A stretch of 64,000 nt of DNA, taken from positions 508,465-572,464 of the forward strand of contig NZ_JAALDK010000003.1 in NCBI RefSeq assembly GCF_013366925.1. Reading direction: 5' to 3'. Positions 1-9,533 of this stretch are shown one piece after another (position 1 is the stretch's first letter; each line of letters opens with the position of its first letter). The notes under the pieces are model-generated. The model worked only from the letters and a program-made list of their open reading frames with translations, was not told the DNA's origin and did no database searches. The DNA comes from Paraburkholderia youngii. Its GTDB lineage: Bacteria > Pseudomonadota > Gammaproteobacteria > Burkholderiales > Burkholderiaceae. A program made the position numbers and the translations under genes.

Positions 1-623
1 GCCGCGAAATTCATCTTGTTGATGCTGTGCATGTCTCCGGTGATAATCGTCGACGCGATATCGGTCGTGTTGTGATAACAGAGGTCGAAGACGTAATGGC
101 TTTCGTGCTCGTGCGCACCGATGAGGTTGGTGAGTGTGGCAACGTGATTGGTGAGGGAGGTAAAGGCGACGACTCCCCGTTCGCGACCGAAATATTTGCG
201 CGAGTGCCTCGCCTTTGCGGTCGGAGTGGCGGCAGCGAACTTCTGTCCGTCGATGGCACCGAAAAGTGCGCCAAGATCGGACGAGTAGTACTCGAAGATC
301 GGTAATTGTGCGATGAAGTTGGCAACCCGGTCGTTGGCAGCCCGCAGTGTGGCCAGACGGCAGTACTGGCGATATGTTTCGTCGAGTGTGTGATACGGGA
401 TATCGCAGGTCTGGACATGGCGAGATTGCCGAGATTGGTGGCCTGCGCAATAATCACCGCCATCAAGCTGTCCGCGTCGGCGATCTTCTTCGCGTAACGG
501 GGTTGCAGGGGCGTCATCGTCAACAAGAAGCCGCAACGCTCATTCACAAACCGGATGATGTCGGCAATGTCGCGTAGCGCGCAGCTTCGCGTAGAAGCTT
601 TCCTGCTGTGTGGCGTTTTTGTC
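1..623 (-). pseudogene. Tn3-family transposase fragment (second copy)
   Basis: This is an internal piece of a Tn3-family TnpA. It is a near-identical inverted copy of 14502-15061. It contains readable TnpA segments, including LPIFEYYSSDLGALFGAIDG, but the frame breaks after NLGNLAMSR, exactly as in the other copy. It keeps about 65 bases (near positions 80-155) that the other copy has lost. The match stops at 623, where an IS6-family element begins, so that insertion or its rearrangement removed the rest. The left side runs out of the window. It is not functional. Confidence 0.85.
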
Positions 624-676
624 GGTTCTGTCGCGATAAGGAATTAAGGGCGATGAGGGTGGCGAGAGCGCCGCGG

Positions 677-1125
677 TCATATGGCCAAGGAATAGAACTG
701 CTCGGCGGCCGACGGACTGCTCCCCTTGGGGATAACCATCTGCCCTTTGCGGATCATCCGCATGGTCTCGATGCCACCGAGGACGATGCGAGCGCAGCGA
801 AAATTCTGGAACCCCTACATCGGCCTGACCCGGCGTTTGATGCCACGGTGGTCCTGCTCAACGAGGTTATTCAGATACTTGTTCTGCCTGATCTTGATCG
901 GCGTTTCCCGCTCAGCATTGATCGCCTGCATGGCCGCGAGGTTCGCGCCACTCTTGTCCACCGTGACGGTCTTTGGCGCACCGTTCTGGGCGATGGCCTT
1001 TTCGAAGAAGCGCCGGGCAGCGGCAGTGTCTCGGCGCGCGCGCAACAGGAAGTCAATGGTCTTGCCGGGCTTGTCCACGGCCCGGTAGAGATACTTCCAC
1101 TGGCCCTTGACGAGGAGCGGAGTAA
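677..1125 (-). pseudogene. IS6-family transposase, 3' half
   Basis: This is the C-terminal half of an IS6/IS26-type DDE transposase. VKGQWKYLYRAVDK, DFLLRARRDTAAARRFFEKA, VDKSGANLAA and RETPIKIRQNKYLNN are typical, and the DDE glutamate lies in VEQDHRGIKRRVRPM. An in-frame TAG replaces the leucine normally found in PMLGFQ, near 812-814. After it, a readable tail GGIETMRMIRKGQ continues to about 677. The 5' half is at 3806-4088. Splicing of the intron sequence alone could not rescue it because of the stop. Confidence 0.8.
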
Positions 1126-1951
1126 GAGACAGGGCGTAGTCGAACTATTTCCCTGCCTCTCCTCCCCGAACCGGACGTGCGCCTCTCAGCGCATCCGGCT
1201 CTCCGCTGAAGTGTCGTTTCGAAAAGTCGACACCGTTCCACCGTGCCGCCAGTTTGCTTTGTATTTCACTGATTATCGAAGGTCTTCACCTCGCTACAGT
1301 CAGTTAATTCAACCAGGCAAACCACTTCAACTTCCCCCTTCGCCATGTAGCCGGCTTTCCCGGCCTCGGACTACTACGGAGACTCCGCCAGCTTGCACAT
1401 CATTGGGAGGCACACTCCCTTAACATCTGTGCAAGCCTTCCCCAGTTCACATGCTGGACTCAAGCGCACGGGCGAGACTGCCTGTCGCAGTCTTTATCCT
1501 TGCTTGCCGCAAGTCGTCGCGAATACCACGGCCTAGCTGCGCGCTCTCCATGGCTCCGTGCTGATGGGCCTACATGGCCAGTCAGCATTCGCGTTGCCGG
1601 GCCGTACATATGATCGGCAACAATTCGCGTCCTGCCTATTAAGCGGTGTAGGCAGGGGTGACGATTCAACCCTCAGATGCGTTCAAACAGGTTCGTGTTC
1701 CTCAACCGTCCCATGCTCAGCCTAGAGGCTCATCTTGGCGTAACCGCTTCGCCGCAAGCCCCGTTTCCCACGGACTTCGTCACCGTGCCAGTGTCGGCAA
1801 GTCACCGCCGCTTCGGCTCACTTCCTCTCGCAGCAGAAGAAGGGCATACCCGGTACTACAACAGCAACTTCTCCGGGTTTTGCATTCCAACTATGCTCAA
1901 GCAACTTCACCCCCATACAGGCGGGCTACGTTGGCTGGGCGTACTGTAGGG
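1126..1951 (-). ncRNA. Second group II intron remnant with its own domain V
   Basis: Positions 1168-1201 on the minus strand read as a group II domain V hairpin, GAGCCGGATGCGCTGAGAGG followed by the complementary arm. It is separate from the domain V at 1991-2024 that belongs to the adjoining intron. A GTGCG-type 5' start lies near 1470, and stretches resembling domain I and IV sequence fill the segment. No reverse transcriptase is encoded. The piece is either an ORF-less intron or what remains of an intron invaded by the neighbouring one. Its 3' boundary is uncertain, between about 1122 and 1135. Confidence 0.6.
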
Positions 1952-3805
1952 GTGAGTAGACCCGGGGAATTGCGCCCCGAGTCTCTCGCAGAACCGTGCG
2001 TAAACCTCTCGATTTACACGGCTCCCGTTATCCAACCTGTTTCCCCTGATACTGCCAGTGCGCGAACTCTCGCGGGTACGCCTGCCTCATCTTGCGTAGC
2101 CACTCCTCACTGCACCGTTTGTGCCGTCGCAGTGTTTTGTACTTGCTGCTGAACCCAGCGCACGAGCTTTCGGTCGAGATACCGACTCAACTCATGCATG
2201 GCTGTCCGATGGAAAGCCCCGTAGTAGTTCCACCAGCCACATATCGTGGGATTACATCGCTCAGCGAGTTCGAACAGTGATTTCGACGTTTGGCGCTGCA
2301 ACCGCCACCCCCGCACCGTCTGTCTCATCCGTTTCAGGGCGTCAGGACTGACTCCAGGTACAAAGCTGGTCGAGACCTGCCCGTGCCTGGTCAACACCCT
2401 TCGCGGACGAAACTGAAAGCCCAGAAATGTGAAGGTCACATTCGGGTAGGTTTGGGTGCGACTTCTGTCCTTGCAATACACGATCTTTGACTTTTCAGGA
2501 TGCATCGTCAACCCACATTCCGCCAGCCGCGAGGCAATGGCGTGCATAACCTCTTGTGCCTGCTCCTGGCTACGGCAATGGACCACCGCATCATCGGCAT
2601 AGCGCGCAAAGGGACACTGCGGGAAGTGACGCTGTATCCAGACGTCAAACGCATAGTGCATGAACAGATTCATCAGGATCGGACTGACCACTCCCCCCTG
2701 CGGGGTACCGCGGTCCCGCGGCAAGCGGGTACCCTGTGCAGTTTCGAATGGCGCAGTCAGCCACCTCTCGATGTACATCAGGATCCAGTCCTCTTTGATG
2801 TGTTTGCGTACCGCTTTTAGCAAGAGGCCATGATCGATTTGATCAAAGGCCGCCTTGATATCAAACTCCACCAGCCAGTCGAACTTCCAGCACCTTTGTC
2901 GGGTGATGGCGACCGCCTGCCTGGCCGATTTCCCGGGCCGGTAACCATACGAATCCGCATGGAATAGTGGATCGAGAATCGGCTCAATGAGGAGCTTGAC
3001 CGCAGTCTGCGCCACACGGTCACTCACCGTGGGCACGCCCAACTTGCGAATACCGCCCGTTGCCTTTGGAATCTCAACTTGCTTGACCGGTGGCGGGAAG
3101 TACGACCCCGACGACATCCGATTCCACAGCTTGAACAGATTCTTCGGCAGGTCCTGCTCGAACATCTCGATAGTTTCATCATCGATGCCGGCAGCACCCC
3201 GGTTGGCCTTCACTCGCTGGTACGCCTCCCAGATCGTTCGCTTGGCAATGTCATAAGTTTTCGTTGATGTCATGTCACTCCTCCCCGACAAGCAGGTTGG
3301 TGACCTTCGTCAACCGGATAACGCTGCCCCTTCGCTCCACCCTCATTACAAGGGCTTCAACACTACTACGGGCAGCTCCGCCCCTCGTTGCGGCATCGGT
3401 ATTCTTCCTCATGGTGTTAGCCATTTGTCATTTCCCTTTCCATCCGCAACAAGGTTCTCACGTTCCATACCGAAGCCTGTATTGAGCTCATGCCGCCTCT
3501 ACGCCGGCTGCCGCCAGGTCCGTAAACAGGTCTCGTCCTGACTGATCCTGGAGCGACGAAATGACCCCAGTTTTGACAGCACCTTAACGAATTAACGACG
3601 CATCATCGAACGGTTTGCTTTCGCTCATCTTCTCAACACATACCTGCCATCCTTATGGATGACTTTTCCACGGTCGCTCACCACCACGCCTTTTGAGCGC
3701 AGCAGCACCGGGCGGTTTGAAGCCTGCTCCTGCAAGCCGGCTTCGGGAGGCCTACTCCCATCTTCAGTACAGCACCACAAGCTTTCGCTTGTGTTCGTGA
3801 CACAC
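1952..3805 (-). ncRNA. Group II intron inserted in IS6 transposase gene
   Basis: On the minus strand the intron starts with GTGTGTCACG at 3805 (consensus GUGYG). It carries a reverse transcriptase gene, has domain V at 1991-2024 (GAGCCGTGTAAATCGAGAGG plus complement), and ends near 1952 with a domain VI tail CTACTCAC (AY end, bulged A). Its length is about 1.85 kb, like the related intron at 18847-20686, with which it is alignable from end to end. Upstream exon sequence is IS6 transposase; downstream sequence is the second intron remnant, not transposase. Confidence 0.8.
2107..3273 (-). CDS. ltrA: Group II intron reverse transcriptase/maturase, C-terminus frameshifted
   Basis: This is an intron-encoded protein of about 388 residues. 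It has a reverse transcriptase domain with the catalytic YADD at residues 225-228, GTPQGGVVSP before it, and a maturase (domain X) region ending in CNPTICGWWNYYGAFH. The start at 3273 follows a strong GGGGAGGAG site; an upstream in-frame ATG at 3291 lacks one. The last codons are out of frame. Shifting by one base near 2155 restores the family ending KYKTLRRHKRCSEEWLRKM down to about 2065, so the tail is probably truncated by an indel. No HNH endonuclease domain is seen. Confidence 0.85.
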   Translation of the reverse strand: MTSTKTYDIAKRTIWEAYQRVKANRGAAGIDDETIEMFEQDLPKNLFKLWNRMSSGSYFPPPVKQVEIPKATGGIRKLGVPTVSDRVAQTAVKLLIEPILDPLFHADSYGYRPGKSARQAVAITRQRCWKFDWLVEFDIKAAFDQIDHGLLLKAVRKHIKEDWILMYIERWLTAPFETAQGTRLPRDRGTPQGGVVSPILMNLFMHYAFDVWIQRHFPQCPFARYADDAVVHCRSQEQAQEVMHAIASRLAECGLTMHPEKSKIVYCKDRSRTQTYPNVTFTFLGFQFRPRRVLTRHGQVSTSFVPGVSPDALKRMRQTVRGWRLQRQTSKSLFELAERCNPTICGWWNYYGAFHRTAMHELSRYLDRKLVRWVQQQVQNTATAQTVQ

Positions 3806-4088
3806 TCTCGTCCATGCGCCAGCTGTTGCCTACCGGGCGCTGGAGCCGAGGAAAGGCCTTCTCGAGCACCGGCAGCAGCTTGATCACCCAGCGATGCACC
3901 GTGGAATGATCCACCTCGATGCCGCGCTCGGCCATCATCTCTTCCAGATCCCGCAAGCTCAGCGAGTACGCCGCGTACCAGCGCACGCACAGCAGAATCA
4001 CGTCCACCGGATGGTACAGGCGCTTGAGGACATTGGCAGCAATGCCGTCTGGCAGGCTCCTGCGCGGCGTCTTCGCTGGCTTATTCAT
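3806..4088 (-). pseudogene. IS6-family transposase, 5' half
   Basis: This is the N-terminal part of the same IS6-type transposase as 677-1125. It runs from MNKPAKTPRRS through YHPVDVILLCVRWYAAYSLSLRDLEEMMAERG to SWRMDE, where the intron begins. The helix-turn-helix and the first DDE aspartate (in RMDE) are present. The start was chosen at 4088 as the usual IS6 N-terminus. Joining this exon to 1125 downward gives DETPLLVKGQW, the expected spacing for the family, but the intron boundaries on the 3' side are complex. Confidence 0.75.
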
Positions 4089-4205
4089 CTGCCGACTTGC
4101 AGTTTCCAAAACCGGCCATTCTACTTCCCGTTATCGCGACAGAACCTCACCGGTCGCCTCGCTTGCGCTCAGCGGACACTGATCATACCCACTCGCATTC
4201 ACTGA

Positions 4206-4221
4206 TGGCATAAAAATTGCT
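4206..4221 (+). promoter_or_regulatory. Sigma-54-type promoter (-24/-12) of the S9 peptidase
   Basis: TGGCATAAAAATTGCT matches the RpoN consensus TGGCAC-N5-TTGC(A/T) in all but one position, with GG and GC correctly spaced. A start about 12 bases downstream would leave a 35-base leader before the ATG at 4269. No enhancer-binding site was identified. Confidence 0.55.
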
Positions 4222-4268
4222 CCAAGGTAGGCCGACGACGTAACCTACATACTCAAGGCCAAACATCC

Positions 4269-6584
4269 ATGCAAAAAATTGTCACCATCTTTCTGCTTCT
4301 AATTTCCTACTGCACGTTGCTATCGGCTGCTGACAACCAAGGGAACGGAACCATACACCCCCCCTTTGCTCTTACCCCCTCAGACTTTCAGCGGGCTCTC
4401 ACAGTTCGCTATCAATACTCGGATAAAATTGTCAATTTTGTCGATACCCCCCCTTTCTGGCTTTCGCCCGAGACCCTTGCCTACCGACGGACGACACATG
4501 GTGAGCGCCAGTTCATTAAATTCAATATCAAAACCGGGAAGAAGCAACAGGCTTTCGATCATAGCCGCCTTGCCGAAGCATTAAATAAGGCGGCCTCCTC
4601 GAATTTCCGAGGCAATTCGCTGCCCTTTGACCGCTTCGAAATCGGACAAGACGGCCACCAGTTGCTGTTCTCCATTGATTCCGTTCAGTGGAGTTGCGAT
4701 CTTTCAAGCTACATCTGCACTAGGATCTCTGAGGGCGAAATCTCGTCATTTCATAACGACTTCACGCCAACGGCTGAAAGCGATAATCGAATAATAAGCG
4801 ATTCACCGGACGGCAAGTGGAAAGCATATATCAAAAACTACAACGTCTTTCTAATGAGTAAGGACGGGTCAGTAAATGTACCGTTAAGTTCGGACGGGAC
4901 AGAAGCGAACAATTACGTCTTCTCATCCCTAAAGTGGTCCCCTGACTCGAATCACCTCGCAGGTTACCGTGTCGCCGTCGGCCAACCGCGTCAAATTATG
5001 CTTGTCAATTCCTCAGCAACAAACCATCAAGCCAGGTATGAGCAATTAGCGTATCCCAAAGCGGGAGATATTCTTCCGCGACCGCAACCGGTACTATTCG
5101 ACATAGTCAACAAGCGCATGGTCAATATCGACAATACTTTGTTCCCGAATCCTTTTGACCTTTCCGAAATTAATTGGTGGAAGAATGGGGAAGCCTTTAC
5201 ATTTGAGTACAACCAACGCGGCCATCAGCTCTACCGAGTAATCGAGGTGGAGGCAGCCACCGGCCGTACGCGCTCTTTGATCGATGAGGTCAGCTCCACG
5301 TTCGTCGATTATACAGATTTAAGAAATAACCAAAGAAGTGCCGGAAAACACTTTCGCTACAATGTTAATGATGGAGAGGAAATTATCTGGGCATCCGAGC
5401 GCGATGGATTTGAACATCTGTACCTCTTTAATGGCCGTACCGGTGTTTTAGAAAACCAAATCACCAAAGGTGACTGGGTTGTCCGCGCGGTGGACCACAT
5501 CGATCCGGTCAGAAGGGAAATCTGGTTTGAAGCAAGCGGAATGAATTTCGGTGAGGACCCTTATTTCGTTCATGCCTACCGAATTGGCTTCGACGGAAAG
5601 GGGCTGACATCACTTACGCCAGAACCGGCCAATCATCACATCGAGTTTTCTCCGGACGGTAGATTCTACGTCGACCTCTGGTCGCGTATCGACCTTCCCC
5701 CACGCATGGCGCTTTTCCGGTCTAGAGACAACGCTAAACTGATGCAGATCGAGAGCACCGACATCTCCCAACTCGAATCTAATGGATGGAGAGCACCAAT
5801 CAATTTTGTTGCCAAAGGGCGCGATGGTAAGACCGATATTTGGGGAATCATTCATCTACCAGATAGATTCGATCCACATCTGAAGTATCCTGTGGTGGAG
5901 GATATATATGCCGGCCCGCAAGGCTCTCACGTCCCAAAGTCATTCACAACCACAACAGAGCCCCTTACCCAGTTGGGTTTTATCGTTGTGCAAATCGACG
6001 GAATGGGCACTAACAACCGTTCACGCCTTTTCCATGACGTCGCGTGGAAGAATCTGAAAGATGCAGGCCTTCCCGATCGCATTCTGTGGCATAAGGCGGC
6101 TGCCTCTCTATATCCCTGGTACGACATCTCGAATTTGGGAATCTTCGGTACATCAGCTGGCGGCCAGAACGCCGTTGATGCACTGCTATTCCATTCGGAC
6201 TTCTATAAGGTTGCGGTAGCCAACAGTGGTTGCTATGACAACCGTATGGACAAGATATGGTGGAACGAACAGTGGATGGGCTGGCCCGTCGGCATTGAAT
6301 ACTCACAGTCCTCCGCCATCGACAATGCCGACAATCTGCACGGCAAACTTATGCTTGTTGTGGGCGAAATGGACCACAATGTCGATCCGGCCTCCACCTT
6401 TGCGCTCGCCGACAGTCTCATTAAGGCGGGAAAGGAATTCGAAATGGTCTATGTGCCTGGTGCTGATCATGGAGCCCCCGGTATCTTCACCGAGCGTAAG
6501 CTCATGGATTTCTTCGTTCGCAATGTTTTCGGGCAAGATCCGCCTAATTGGAATGCCACATCGACGCATTTTCCGTCGAGTTGA
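4269..6584 (+). CDS. Secreted S9 (dipeptidyl-peptidase IV-like) serine peptidase
   Basis: The protein has 771 residues, the normal length for bacterial S9B peptidases. The N-terminus is a signal peptide (MQKIVTIFLLLISYCTLLSA). Residues about 60-500 form the DPP-IV-type beta-propeller region, and the alpha/beta-hydrolase domain follows. The catalytic triad is visible: Ser629 in GTSAGGQ, Asp706 in NVDPAS and His734 in GADHGAPG. Family activity is cleavage of short peptides, usually after proline, in the periplasm or outside the cell. The gene is visibly less GC-rich than its neighbours and lies alone between an IS6 element and a Tn3 end, which suggests transfer. A sigma-54-like promoter precedes it. 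Confidence 0.9.
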   Translation: MQKIVTIFLLLISYCTLLSAADNQGNGTIHPPFALTPSDFQRALTVRYQYSDKIVNFVDTPPFWLSPETLAYRRTTHGERQFIKFNIKTGKKQQAFDHSRLAEALNKAASSNFRGNSLPFDRFEIGQDGHQLLFSIDSVQWSCDLSSYICTRISEGEISSFHNDFTPTAESDNRIISDSPDGKWKAYIKNYNVFLMSKDGSVNVPLSSDGTEANNYVFSSLKWSPDSNHLAGYRVAVGQPRQIMLVNSSATNHQARYEQLAYPKAGDILPRPQPVLFDIVNKRMVNIDNTLFPNPFDLSEINWWKNGEAFTFEYNQRGHQLYRVIEVEAATGRTRSLIDEVSSTFVDYTDLRNNQRSAGKHFRYNVNDGEEIIWASERDGFEHLYLFNGRTGVLENQITKGDWVVRAVDHIDPVRREIWFEASGMNFGEDPYFVHAYRIGFDGKGLTSLTPEPANHHIEFSPDGRFYVDLWSRIDLPPRMALFRSRDNAKLMQIESTDISQLESNGWRAPINFVAKGRDGKTDIWGIIHLPDRFDPHLKYPVVEDIYAGPQGSHVPKSFTTTTEPLTQLGFIVVQIDGMGTNNRSRLFHDVAWKNLKDAGLPDRILWHKAAASLYPWYDISNLGIFGTSAGGQNAVDALLFHSDFYKVAVANSGCYDNRMDKIWWNEQWMGWPVGIEYSQSSAIDNADNLHGKLMLVVGEMDHNVDPASTFALADSLIKAGKEFEMVYVPGADHGAPGIFTERKLMDFFVRNVFGQDPPNWNATSTHFPSS

Positions 6585-6915
6585 TGACCCTTTATACTGA
6601 TCGCTGTGACATTGAGTTCGTAGGATTTTTCTATAGTCACATTCAATCGTTTACGTTGGGCTCAGGACTGCTATTGTTTGCCTTCGTTGAATGCAAGCCC
6701 GCAAGATTCGTGTGGGAGACCGGCGCAGTGTCATCGCCGGTCGCTGAGCGTCGCCGTCGTTCAGGCGCTACGCCGAAAGCAGTGGGGTCAATGCCTTTGC
6801 GCGTTGGCGATCGTACTCGCTCTGGCGCTTGAAAAATTTCTCGCCTCAGCGGTCTTGGACCTGAGGATTGAAAGTGGCACGGCCATTGGGATGCCAACGA
6901 GATCATTCGCTTGTA
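6585..6915. other. Non-coding stretch
   Basis: No gene is supported between the peptidase stop and the Tn3 end at 6916. Short open frames on both strands have no family features. Confidence 0.5.
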
Positions 6916-6953
6916 GGGGTTATAAGCTGGAACCGCCGATTTTTCCGAAATCC
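6916..6953 (+). repeat. Left terminal inverted repeat of Tn3-family transposon
   Basis: It begins with GGGG, as Tn3-family ends do, and pairs with 15757-15794 with several mismatches. It sits 22 bases from the recombinase stop codon. Confidence 0.8.
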
Positions 6954-6975
6954 TTCGAATTCAATAGGTTAGCGG

Positions 6976-7110
6976 CTATTTTCGGGCGGCAAAGGCCTGA
7001 TCCATATCCCTCGCACGCTGGATTTCGTCGCCGTGCAGGTACATCGATGTCGTCGCGATCGATGCATGGCGCAGGTTGTCGCGCACGCTGGTCAGTTTGG
7101 CCCCGCTAGC
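6976..7110 (-). pseudogene. Tyrosine recombinase, C-terminal end cut off by IS
   Basis: This is the last 44 codons of the recombinase whose main part is at 11205-12724. It reads SGAKLTSVRDNLRHASIATT followed by SMYLHGDEIQ, which contains the catalytic tyrosine. Joining at the 4-bp AGCG target duplication gives HALASGAKLTSV in frame, so the gene was continuous before the IS5-family insertion. Confidence 0.85.
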
Positions 7111-7150
7111 GAGTCGGGTCTGAATAATTCGTTTTCGGCGACGACGCCGT

Positions 7151-7848
7151 TCATGGTGTCGAAGCGGAAGCCGCGGAGCGGTTGAGCAATGCGACAAGTA
7201 CAAGGACGTAAAAACGCCGCAGCTTTCTGAGGATCATGCACAGGTTGTGGCCGGCACCACATAGCACTGCGTTGATCGCATCCCCGAGCGCGCCCTTGAG
7301 CCAGTTCCGGTCGAGTTTGCCGTCGGCCTTCATATGACCGATCGCTGGTTCAATCGCGCTGCGCCGCCGGATCATGGCGCGCAACGTGCGCGTGATGCCG
7401 CGTCGCAGGCCGGGATGGTAGACCTTCACCCCGTCTGGCTCAGCGCCCCGGTAACCACGGTCGACGATCGCGATTTCAGGTTTGACATCGCTGAGAATCG
7501 CTGCCTGCTCCAGCGCTTCTTCCAGCGTATGTCCATCGTACGGATTGCCCGGCATCGAGCGGGCACCCACCAACAGCCCTTCCCGGTGTGTCGTCGTGAT
7601 CGACACCTTGACGCCAAACTCGTATGGCGTGCGCGCCTTACCCTTGGCCAGGCACTCGACTTCCGGCGCGTGCAGCGCATACAGCTTATTTTTGTCCTTC
7701 GTCTTCTGCGTCAGGATTCGCTTCGTGCGGGCAATCAGTTCCTGCAGCTCAGCTCGCCTGTTATCAACCACCGTGTCGAGTTGCCGTTCGACATCGCGCA
7801 TGACGCGGCCGACACGCGAGCGCAGGGTGCGCACTGCCTTTCTCATCC
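7151..7848 (-). pseudogene. IS5-family transposase, C-terminal part
   Basis: This is the C-terminal DDE portion of the transposase that starts at 11077. It contains EFGVKVSITTTHREGLLVGA, IAIVDRGYRGAEPDG and AIEPAIGHMKADGKL, which hold the later catalytic acidic residues and the DDE_Tnp_1 signature. It is severed from the N-terminal part by the IS66 insertion at codons RRMR/MRKAV. Confidence 0.85.
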
Positions 7849-7920
7849 GTATGCGGTCCGTGAACGACGCCCCTCAGAGTGATGCAGTTGACGGCGCGGG
7901 GTACTGGGAATTGGTACGGA

Positions 7921-9501
7921 TCAGCGGAGATCGACGGGCATGCGCCAAGGCAGCAACGCTTCGTAGTCATCTGCCGTCTTCGCTAGAGGCAGACGCTGGA
8001 ACAGCCACGTGAGGTAGCGGTAGGGATCGATACCGTTGGCCTTTGCCGTTTCGACCAAGGTATAAAGATTGGCACTTGCGTTCGCGCCATCAACAGTGTC
8101 GCTGAACAGCCAAGAGCGGCGTCCCACGCAGAATGGGCGAATCGCATTTTCACAAGCATTGTTGCTAACGGGCCAATCGCCGTTCTCGATGTAACGGATC
8201 AGCTTTGGCCACTGCGCACGTAGGTAAGTCAGTCCTTTGCCAAGAAGGCTTTTCGGTACGACACCGTGCGACTGCTCGAGCATCAGCGCGTGGATCGCGT
8301 CGAGCACACGTGCGCTGTATCGCCGTCGCAACCGCTGCCGTCGCTGTGCAGACCACGTCTCGCTACGCACTTCGGCGGCAAACAGCCTGCCGATCAATTT
8401 GATGAAGCGCGTCGCAAGAAGGTCGTGGGTTCGTGCCGCCTTGGGCACGCTGTCTTCTGCCTTGACGAAGTACCGTCTCACGTGAACCCAACACCCAAGG
8501 TGCACGAGCTCGTAGCGCCTGGCGATATCGTTGTAGGGTTCGTAGCCGTCGGTCATCATGACCGCGCCTGACCGGATTCCAGTGAACAGCCTGTCGGCCA
8601 GTTTTGTACCGCGCCCGGGTGTATAAGTGAAGCAACGGATCGGCACACCCGAACCCGTCATTTGCGCCCACAGGTAGCTCGTCGTTTTTGGCCGGCGGCC
8701 TTCTTCTTTCAGCACCTGCAGCGTCGTCTCGTCGCAATAGATCAGCCCGGCGTCAAGCAGCGCGTCGCGCAGCAGGTTGATCACGGGCTGCGACGCGAGA
8801 CCGACGCGGACCATGCTGGCCGCGATCGTGTTCGACGAGATGTCGCCGCCGAATCGACGCAGCAAGCCAGCCTGGCGATACAGAGGCATGCCGAACTGAT
8901 ACTTGCCGGTGGCGATCCACGCGAGCGCCGATTCGCCCAACAGCCCACGAGGGATGATGCGTGCCGGCGCCGGCGTGACCTTGATACCGAGATCGCAGCA
9001 CGGGCAGGCATACTTGACGCGCTGGTGCTGGATCACGCGAAGCTGCTCCGGAATGACGTCGAGCTGTTCGCTGATCTCCACGCCGAACTCGACGAGCGCA
9101 TGTCCGTCGTTCATGCAGAAGCGCTCGGCTTCGGGCAATTCGTGCCGCACAACGTCGCGCGGCAGGTTGGGATCGAGCGGCTTGCGATGGCCGCGTTTCT
9201 TGCGCGTGTGTGCTGAGACCGTCGACTCCGGCGAGTCTTCCTGGGCGGGCATGCGCCCGGCACCGAGCACTTCTGCTTCATTGAACAAGCCGAGCTGATC
9301 GGAACCTCGGGCTTCGCTCTTTACGCCGAACAACTCCTGACGGTAAGCCCGCAGGCGCTCTTCGGCAAGGTCGCGTTCCGCTGTCACGAGTCGTAGGGCA
9401 CCGCGTAACGCTTCCTGCTCCTCCCGCAATGCCCGAGCCGCATCGCGCTCGGCGAGTAGCGCTATCAGTTCCTCGGCGGTGATCGTGACGTTGACCGGCA
9501 T
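7921..9501 (-). CDS. tnpC: IS66 transposase TnpC
   Basis: The protein has 526 residues, full length for IS66 TnpC. It has an N-terminal coiled coil (ELIALLAERDAARALREEQE), a zinc-binding segment with CPCCDLG, and the DDE transposase core with YCDETTLQVL and MTDGYEPYNDIARR. The C-terminal region contains the conserved NNACENAIRPFCVGRRSWLF. It catalyses DNA strand transfer at the IS ends. It is third in the tnpABC operon, about 30 bases after tnpB. No lesion is seen. Confidence 0.95.
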   Translation of the reverse strand: MPVNVTITAEELIALLAERDAARALREEQEALRGALRLVTAERDLAEERLRAYRQELFGVKSEARGSDQLGLFNEAEVLGAGRMPAQEDSPESTVSAHTRKKRGHRKPLDPNLPRDVVRHELPEAERFCMNDGHALVEFGVEISEQLDVIPEQLRVIQHQRVKYACPCCDLGIKVTPAPARIIPRGLLGESALAWIATGKYQFGMPLYRQAGLLRRFGGDISSNTIAASMVRVGLASQPVINLLRDALLDAGLIYCDETTLQVLKEEGRRPKTTSYLWAQMTGSGVPIRCFTYTPGRGTKLADRLFTGIRSGAVMMTDGYEPYNDIARRYELVHLGCWVHVRRYFVKAEDSVPKAARTHDLLATRFIKLIGRLFAAEVRSETWSAQRRQRLRRRYSARVLDAIHALMLEQSHGVVPKSLLGKGLTYLRAQWPKLIRYIENGDWPVSNNACENAIRPFCVGRRSWLFSDTVDGANASANLYTLVETAKANGIDPYRYLTWLFQRLPLAKTADDYEALLPWRMPVDLR

Positions 9502-9533
9502 GCTGGATTAGACCATGTATGCCGGCGGGTTGT

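Larger units (their letters stand above)
624..4146 (-). mobile_element. IS6-family element split by group II intron sequence
   Basis: The ends are inverted copies of GGTTCTGTCGCGATAA, at 624-639 and 4131-4146. Between them lie the two halves of one IS6-type DDE transposase gene on the minus strand, separated by about 2.7 kb of group II intron sequence. The eight bases outside each end differ (TTTTTGTC on the left, TCACCGGT on the right), so there is no target duplication. That is expected if IS6 replicative transposition or recombination between copies has reshuffled the flanks. Confidence 0.8.
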
